A stretch of DNA of 20,294 bases, taken from contig JBDHTJ010000093.1 in assembly GCA_039808585.1 (NCBI GenBank), positions 1 through 20,294 on the forward strand, read 5' to 3'. Shown one piece after another: positions 20,134-20,294 of the stretch. Below the pieces are notes generated by a model that made no database searches, had not been told where the DNA came from, and was given only the letters and a program-made list of their open reading frames with translations. The DNA comes from AWTP1-13 sp039808585 (GTDB taxonomy: Bacteria > Pseudomonadota > Alphaproteobacteria > Rhizobiales > Hyphomicrobiaceae). Each line of letters opens with the position of its first letter. Positions within the stretch are counted from its first letter, which is position 1. Both the position numbers and the translations under genes were made by a program.

Positions 20134-20294
20134 TCAAATCAGCTTGAGCGCCTTGAAGCTCGCATGCCCCTGCCGTCCGACGATCAGGTGGTCATGCACC
20201 GCGATGCCCAGCGGCTTTGCCGCAGCCACGATGAGATGCGTCATGTCGATGTCGGCGCGGGAGGGCGTCGGGTCTCCGGAAGGATGGTTATGCA
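20134..20294 (-). CDS. radC: RadC family JAMM-domain protein, C-terminal end (cut by window edge)
   Basis: Only the last 53 codons lie in the window. The translated segment starts HNHPSGDPTPSRADIDMT. It holds the second part of the JAMM/MPN+ metal motif (HxHPSGD) characteristic of RadC, then LIVAAAKPLGIAVHDHLIVG and GHASFKALKLI before TGA (complement of 20134-20136). The resemblance to the C-terminus of RadC/YeeS-like proteins is close. The cellular role of RadC is unsettled: it was once described as a DNA repair protein, but later work did not confirm this, and related proteins take part in DNA uptake or anti-restriction. The N-terminal part is outside the window. It lies 140 bases upstream of trxB on the same strand, and trxB has its own candidate promoter between them. 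Confidence 0.93.
   Translation of the reverse strand, partial: HNHPSGDPTPSRADIDMTHLIVAAAKPLGIAVHDHLIVGRQGHASFKALKLI

Overview
The window looks like a core-chromosome segment of a G+C-rich alphaproteobacterium, most likely in the order Hyphomicrobiales (Rhizobiales). The reasons are the gene set (ftsY next to YciB/septation protein A genes, ffh-rpsP, leuC/leuD, asd, a trxB-LysR pair), the typical alphaproteobacterial Ffh variant with TRVDGDGRGG, and promoter-like sites of the TTGAC-N17-CTATAT kind. The genus cannot be fixed from the sequence alone. No phage, insertion sequence, rRNA, tRNA or CRISPR array was found.

Layout. Bases 1-2120 (+) hold the 3' part of ftsY and two tandem, one-base-overlapping YciB-family membrane protein genes. 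Bases 2121-3200 hold a dyad-rich leader and a MarR regulator, closed by a bidirectional terminator shared with asd (-, 3252-4280). Bases 4281-5425 hold a structured intergenic region and two small exported cysteine-containing proteins. Bases 5528-6151 hold a DUF433/DUF5615 toxin-antitoxin-like pair. Bases 6417-8945 (+) hold ffh, a GNAT acetyltransferase and rpsP, ending in a strong hairpin; rimM, trmD and rplS, which often follow rpsP, are absent here. Bases 9125-11535 (+) hold an AraC-HTH/O6-methylguanine methyltransferase fusion, a glutathione S-transferase-like protein, and two small conserved-looking proteins.

Bases 11635-17756 form a mostly minus-strand block bounded by leuD and leuC. 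Between them lie a helical hypothetical protein, an exported HExxH peptidase-like protein, a second minimal zincin, an ACT-like protein, a small hydrophilic protein, a SAM methyltransferase and one plus-strand NYN-domain nuclease gene. Bases 17849-20294 (-) hold a candidate small RNA, a LysR regulator of the VtlR/LsrB type, trxB and the 3' end of radC.

Functional links: Ffh and FtsY are the two GTPases of co-translational membrane targeting. LeuC and LeuD are the two subunits of isopropylmalate isomerase. TrxB and the LysR protein probably form a redox-linked operon. The most interesting item is the untranslated stretch between the LysR gene and leuC. On the minus strand it folds into three hairpins plus a Rho-independent terminator, with an anti-Shine-Dalgarno-like CCUACCUCCC in one loop. 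A perfect 9-bp inverted repeat lies just upstream. This matches the arrangement of vtlR with the AbcR2 sRNA in Brucella and suggests an AbcR-type sRNA with its regulator.
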